DNA of 64,000 nt from Aplysia californica. Lineage: Eukaryota; Mollusca; Gastropoda; Aplysiida; Aplysiidae. The position numbers were made by a program, and so were the translations under genes. The first letter of the stretch is position 1; every line of letters starts with the position of its first letter. The DNA lies in the NCBI RefSeq assembly GCF_000002075.1, contig NW_004797526.1:587319-651318 (forward strand), written 5' to 3'. Below are positions 60,970-64,000 of the stretch, in pieces. The notes below the pieces were generated by a model. That model had not been told where the DNA came from. It ran no database searches and saw only the letters and a list, made by a program, of their open reading frames with translations.

Positions 60970-63763
60970 TTATAGTTGGATACTGCTGAAGTCAAAACTA
61001 GGCTTAAATGGTAACAGTGAGTCTATATCTGAGAAATTTAAGTAGTTCAACAGGATGTGTGGAATCCTAGATGGAATGATGAACTGGCGGGAATAAGGGC
61101 TGCTGGAAAGGGCGAGGCGGCATGCATGGGTTAGGGAAGGAACAGCCCGCGGCAGCTGATAGCACCACTGTGCTAGGTCAGGGCTCACCCGAGCCATGTA
61201 GCTCAGATCGGCCTGATCTTTCCACTTCCAGCCGAAAATAGTGACGTAGACGACAAGTTTGATAAAAAGACTCTCCTTTCCCTCTCTCGACTCCCAGTGT
61301 GAGTCGAAATAGTACGGGAAACAAGAGATGATGCGTGACAAAGCATCTTTGTGATGAGCTTTAATAAGTTTCATGGTGAAGTCCGATGCACGGAGAAGGA
61401 ACTCATCACTGTTTGAGCCAGAATACAAGGGCTGGTTGCGGTGGAGCTTGACCAGAAGCAATGTGTGCATGTCTAGGGAGGTGGAGCAGTCAATAAGGGT
61501 GCAGATAAGACGTAGTATGAACTGGTCATCATTCAACTTAAGCGCTGTTCGAACCACATACAGCATTGCATCGGGACAAGCTGGCTCTGCTCCAGCTTCT
61601 AAAAGAAGCTCGAGTATATCCCAGCATGCACTCTGTCTCGGCTCTTTTTGGTTGTCATACACCATGACCTGGAAATAAATGATCCTGCCTGTAGACAAAC
61701 TTTAAGCAAAGAAAAGGAATACACACTATTTGTTACTAGAGTTTTGCAAGAGACAATTTCAGATCTATAGAAATAAGTCCACCTTGCAATGTGCGTAGGT
61801 TGCGTATCTCACTACGGAATAAGAGTTTTAAAATATCTGAGATTTCACTGTTGGCCCTGTATGGGCTGTAAAGAAGTCTAATGTCCTACCAAAAGTAGAT
61901 TGGACACAATGTAGCATAGCAGCACATTTATACATTTCAATCCACTTCTGCAATGTGTTAATATTTGGCAGAGTTTTATGAGCGATAATCTATATTGCAG
62001 TTCAAAACTATGTCTGATGAATAAGGTCTAAATTTTTCAGAGAGAAATTAATGACATGGTTCGACAGGACGATTTGATTTGGCTAACAAAAATTACTTTA
62101 TAGGAATAATGTATCACCAAAAGCAGCTTGTCATGATGACAGCTTTTAAAAGTAAAAGTAAACCCCTCCTAGTTCAAGCCACCTTTCACTTCAATATATA
62201 CCCGGTCAAACGGGAAAGCGCATTCTTGAACGTATCAACACAATTGTTTTTATTGTACTTTTCCTCATTAATACTTTTTAAAAAACTGTTGACCGTTTTT
62301 CATACAGTGTGACTCACAAGTGCCAAATCCAGGGGAGAATAGTAGTTGATGTTTTGATGGCCAAGGTCACAGCCAGGGGAAGACAGCAAGGTTCTTACTA
62401 CAGCCCTGCGACTCAGCTTCACAGCAAGAAACAAAGGCGAGTCCCTACGATTGTTCAGGCACATGTTGACATCAGCCTGAAAGGAAAATGGATACACAAC
62501 ATCGTGAAAAGAGTAAGATCATGACACAGTACATACTTTCAACTACAGCCGAACCAGCCATGACGGCCACCTGTATAATATGGCCACTTTCCATTTCCTC
62601 CTCGTGTTTTTACTATATAATTTAACGGTGCAAAATGGTCACCCGTACAACGCAGCCCCGGCCACCTTATTTTATCAACCCACGGTCAAATTTACCTGCC
62701 TCAGGCGGCCAGGCGTGGTCACTCATCGCCCGACACTTTAACATAAATTCTGAATCGGCCCCTCACGCTGTGGACTGGCCGTCATAATTCATTCACCTGT
62801 CGTTATTGTTAGTCCCTCCAATGAATGTTTACCCAAGTTGACCAATGGGTAGGCCTAACAATAAATTTTCAACTGCTGGAGAGGGAAGCGTGTGATCTGT
62901 CATAACCTATAAGCCCCCCACCCCCCACAACTCATGCACAAATCAAATGTGAAGTGGCTGGCCACTGTTTTGTTTAGCTAATCTGTAACAAAGTAACAAT
63001 GGACATTGACGTGAACTTGTGACAGAAACGTCCCTCGTTCTCTGAGTGGTGGCGGCCCGTGCGTTTGTTTTACCATGGCACTCAGTCTTCATTGTCTTAC
63101 TTACATAATATTTAGTTTATTTTACCCTTGCACAAAATCAGCAACAAAAAGAAAGCTAACCAAAGAACAAAATAACAACACAAAAAACACTTCTTGCACT
63201 GCCCACCCCCCTTTTCAAAAGAAAACAAAAACCCTTTTGAATTAGCCTTACGGCAGTCTAAAGCCTAGGATCAGCACGGGTTTGGACCTCAGAAGAGAAT
63301 GATTAACTTTCTTCATTTTGATCAGTCCTGCCTAAGAAATCCACCTTTCTCCTTCACAATGGGTGGCCGTTTTACACAGGTTTGACAGTATTTTTTTTGC
63401 AGAGCTTATTTTCAACATTACAACACAGTGCATGCTTTCAACTATTCTTTTGCAGAACCATATTTACAAAATCCCATATCAATGAGTAGATACAGGAAAA
63501 AAATTTGTTTGATACTAAATATAAACCTGCATTATTGGTACCCATGAAAACAAACAAATATATGCACATGTCCACTACAGAGAAAACTCAAAACGTAGTG
63601 ATCAATACCAAATGCTGAATCATGTTAAACTGAACTTTATTACTCTGGGAGGGTGGTGTTTGGAGCGTACCTGTTGTAGGAGGTTTTCAAGAACATCAGC
63701 CTGATTATTTATGATGGCAGCTTCAACTTGGGATGAAAAGTCTGTCCGCTGACCAGATGCCAT
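60970..63763 (-). CDS. Ankyrin repeat and SOCS box protein (ASB-like), three exons
   Basis: Exons: 63763-63671, 62476-62318, 61668-60970; GT-AG, all phase 0; 316 aa. The ATG sits in a strong context (CACCATGG). Two or three ankyrin-like helical repeats cover residues 10-115 (RDSPLFLAVKLSRRAVVRTL; YYSPLDLAL; WDILELLLEAGAEP). A SOCS box at about 254-296 has VPSLTHACRLAL (260-271) then IPSRIPHILLNYLNF, the usual elongin-C and cullin-box parts. The middle region (116-250) has no domain I recognise. By family, such proteins are substrate receptors of elongin B/C-cullin-5 ubiquitin ligases. Orthology to a numbered vertebrate ASB cannot be decided here. The first intron carries a 843-bp MITE. Confidence 0.85.
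62546..63388. mobile_element. Tc1/mariner-pogo-like MITE (family 1), intron 1 of the ASB-like gene
   Basis: The ends are CAGCCGAACCAGCCATGACG and, inverted, CTGTCAAACCTGTGTAAAACG, flanked by TA at 62544-62545 and 63389-63390. The interior is homologous to 16388-17150 in opposite orientation. The termini are more diverged than in that copy, suggesting an older insertion. Confidence 0.65.
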
Positions 63764-63906
63764 GGTGTCCCATTTGTCTCTTCAACCTTCTGCCACAGTC
63801 AATGTATACTCCTTTAACCTGCAGAAAACCAGTTAAAGAGTGAGATTCTAAGAAAAAGATCATGTATTCCTATTGAAACTTCATATTTTAGTTTTCAAAT
63901 AGGAAG

Positions 63907-63965
<59 letters not shown>

Positions 63966-64000
63966 TAGAGAGAAAGAGAGAGGAAGGAGAAAGAGAGAGA
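63764..64000. repeat. Upstream of the ASB-like gene: splice-site-like GCAG and GA microsatellite to window end
   Basis: The sequence immediately 5' of the ATG is presumably 5' UTR. A possible donor (CAGGTTAAAG on the minus strand near 63818) hints at 5' UTR or an upstream boundary. From 63909 the sequence is almost pure GA to the end of the window. Confidence 0.5.

Overview
The window is animal nuclear DNA: intron-rich genes with GT-AG introns, many microsatellites, tRNA-derived SINEs and several families of short DNA transposons. Three host genes and one transposon-encoded gene can be reconstructed exon by exon. The SINE tails (ending like GCCGTAAAACC and GGCGTTAAACCC), the small transposons and the AT-rich introns fit a mollusc, perhaps a gastropod. 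That placement is an inference and not proven by anything in the window.

Layout. 1-6253: non-coding sequence downstream of the first gene, with a degenerate tRNA-like SINE and one partial SINE. 6254-29033 (minus): a complete 15-exon gene for a USP3-type ubiquitin hydrolase (556 aa), with every exon phase compatible. Its introns hold most of the mobile DNA: Tc1/mariner-pogo-like MITEs (three, one nested inside a piggyBac-like MITE), SINEs with target-site duplications, a 100-N assembly gap, an unusual interlocking inverted repeat in intron 1, and a 4.85-kb piggyBac element in intron 4. That element has a two-exon transposase of 606 aa with all expected acidic and cysteine residues, and four tandem units of about 370 bp in its 3' half. 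29034-33157: divergent intergenic region with a perfect 17-bp hairpin, a CTT tract and a possible non-coding first exon. 33158-45421 (plus): a complete 13-coding-exon KIF24-type kinesin (1512 aa) with an N-terminal SAM domain and a complete motor domain. 45422-60969: about 15.5 kb without a recognisable gene, containing a young Harbinger-like MITE, further MITEs and SINEs, and presumably the 3' UTRs of two convergent genes. 60970-63763 (minus): a three-exon ankyrin repeat/SOCS-box protein (316 aa). The window ends in a GA microsatellite.

The genes do not form a pathway. By family knowledge, USP3 deubiquitinates histones and DNA-damage factors, KIF24 is a centriolar kinesin that restrains ciliogenesis, and ASB-type proteins are substrate adaptors of cullin-5 ubiquitin ligases. 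I found no convincing new multi-gene system. The most unusual structures are the A-B-A'-B' inverted repeat, the tandem array inside the piggyBac element, and the nested transposons.
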